A DNA stretch of 64,000 nucleotides from assembly GCF_000716715.1 (NCBI RefSeq), contig NZ_JNYJ01000030.1:62001-126000 (forward strand), in the 5' to 3' direction. The DNA comes from Dactylosporangium aurantiacum (lineage in GTDB: Bacteria; Actinomycetota; Actinomycetes; Mycobacteriales; Micromonosporaceae). Each line of letters opens with the position of its first letter. The first letter of the stretch is position 1. This document shows positions 63,586-64,000 of the stretch, piece after piece. The notes beneath the pieces are model-generated. The model saw nothing but the letters and a program-made list of their open reading frames with translations. It was not told where the DNA came from and did no database searches. The translations under genes were made by a program, and so were the position numbers.

Positions 63586-64000
63586 AGCGCCGCCTCGACG
63601 GTCCGGTGCGCGAACGGGAAACCCTCGCGCACCAGGACCCCGGGCAGGACCCGCTGGCTGGCCAGGGCCTCGCCGCCGAACTCGCCGACGGCGGCCTTCA
63701 CCGCGAACCCCGGCACCGGCAGCAGGTTCGGCCGGTGCATGACCTTCGCGAGGGCCGCGGAGAACTCGGCGTTGGTGACCGGTTCGGGACCGGTGAGGTT
63801 CACGGGACCCGCGAGGTCCCGGTCGAGGGTGAACAGGACCGCGTCGAGCCAGTCCGGCAGCGACATCCACGGCAGGTACTGCCGGCCGCTGCCCATCCTG
63901 CCCCCGGCGAACAGCTTGAACTGCAGGTACAGCGGCTGCAGCAGCCCACCGTCCTTCGCCAGCGGCAGCCCGGTGCGCAGCAGCGCCACCCGCGCGCCGG
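63558..64000 (-). CDS. TIGR01777-type NAD-dependent epimerase, 5' end outside the window
   Basis: The visible part is the C-terminal 147 codons of an SDR-family epimerase: RTGLPLAKDGGLLQPL, PWMSLPDWLDAVLFTLD, LAGPVNLTGPEPVTNAEFSAALAKVMHRP and GFPFAHRTVEAALQQA. The family (YfcH/SulA-like) is of unknown substrate. The frame is open through the right edge, so the start is beyond it. The stop overlaps the esterase gene by 28 bp. Confidence 0.85.
   Translation of the reverse strand, partial: GARVALLRTGLPLAKDGGLLQPLYLQFKLFAGGRMGSGRQYLPWMSLPDWLDAVLFTLDRDLAGPVNLTGPEPVTNAEFSAALAKVMHRPNLLPVPGFAVKAAVGEFGGEALASQRVLPGVLVREGFPFAHRTVEAALQQAVSAST

Overview
The window is very GC-rich DNA with many GTG starts, purine-rich ribosome binding sites and genes overlapping as ATGA or GTGA. 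The gene content (homodimeric actinobacterial aceE, DUF3052, DUF4191, GlnE plus two glutamine synthetases, an F420-dependent reductase, a rolling-circle integrative element) points to an actinomycete. The style of the membrane-anchored and prim-pol proteins, and a chemoreceptor gene with a FliA-like promoter, suggest a Micromonosporaceae member that makes motile cells (for example an Actinoplanes relative). The genus is an inference.

Layout. 0-17 kb: tail of a membrane-anchored protein, a repeat-filled intergenic stretch, then DUF3052, a fused alpha/beta 2-oxoacid dehydrogenase E1, NUDIX, YjbQ and a His/Ser/Asp-rich membrane protein on the minus strand, divergent from aceE. After aceE come a phage-like hypothetical, a prim-pol protein divergent from an XRE regulator, a flavoprotein, and a coupled run of Nif3, zinc-ribbon and RNase H/phosphatase genes that meets a TauE permease. 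17.2-17.6 kb: rnpB, the RNase P RNA.

17.56-31.97 kb: a complete 14.4-kb actinomycete integrative and conjugative element (AICE) inserted in the 3' end of rnpB and bounded by a perfect 29-bp direct repeat. It carries xis and int, a RepSA-like initiator, an FtsK/TraSA-like translocase, SSB, membrane (Spd/DUF2637-type) proteins, a GntR/KorSA-like regulator with operator repeats, a nucleoside deaminase, and several unknown or immunity-like cargo genes. Short repeats not explained by genes lie near both att sites (ACGGCCC heptamers), and a palindrome GTCAAG-N5-CTTGAC occurs three times in the element.

32-46 kb: SigJ-like sigma factor and a PPOX protein, a secreted beta-trefoil protein, hisN-like phosphatase and aroA, a degenerate cyclase-like protein, a 950-residue Ala/Lys/Thr/Pro histone-H1-like protein, then a coupled RNase II-type nuclease, F420:NADP reductase and cytochrome P450, followed by a chemoreceptor.

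46-64 kb: panB, nadE, glnA2, a sulfite-oxidase-like protein with a flavin reductase, LD-carboxypeptidase, an amidotransferase coupled to glnE, DUF2804, glnA, RDD, DUF4191, lipA, DUF6928, lipB, a secreted esterase and a truncated epimerase gene. From memory, the order lipB-lipA-DUF4191-RDD-glnA-glnE-glnA2-panB-RNase H-Zn ribbon-Nif3-DUF3052-aceE matches the M. tuberculosis Rv2217-Rv2241 region, so this is a conserved core segment interrupted by the AICE and by lineage-specific genes. GlnR-type boxes lie upstream of both glnA and glnA2, and glnA keeps the adenylylation tyrosine that GlnE would modify.
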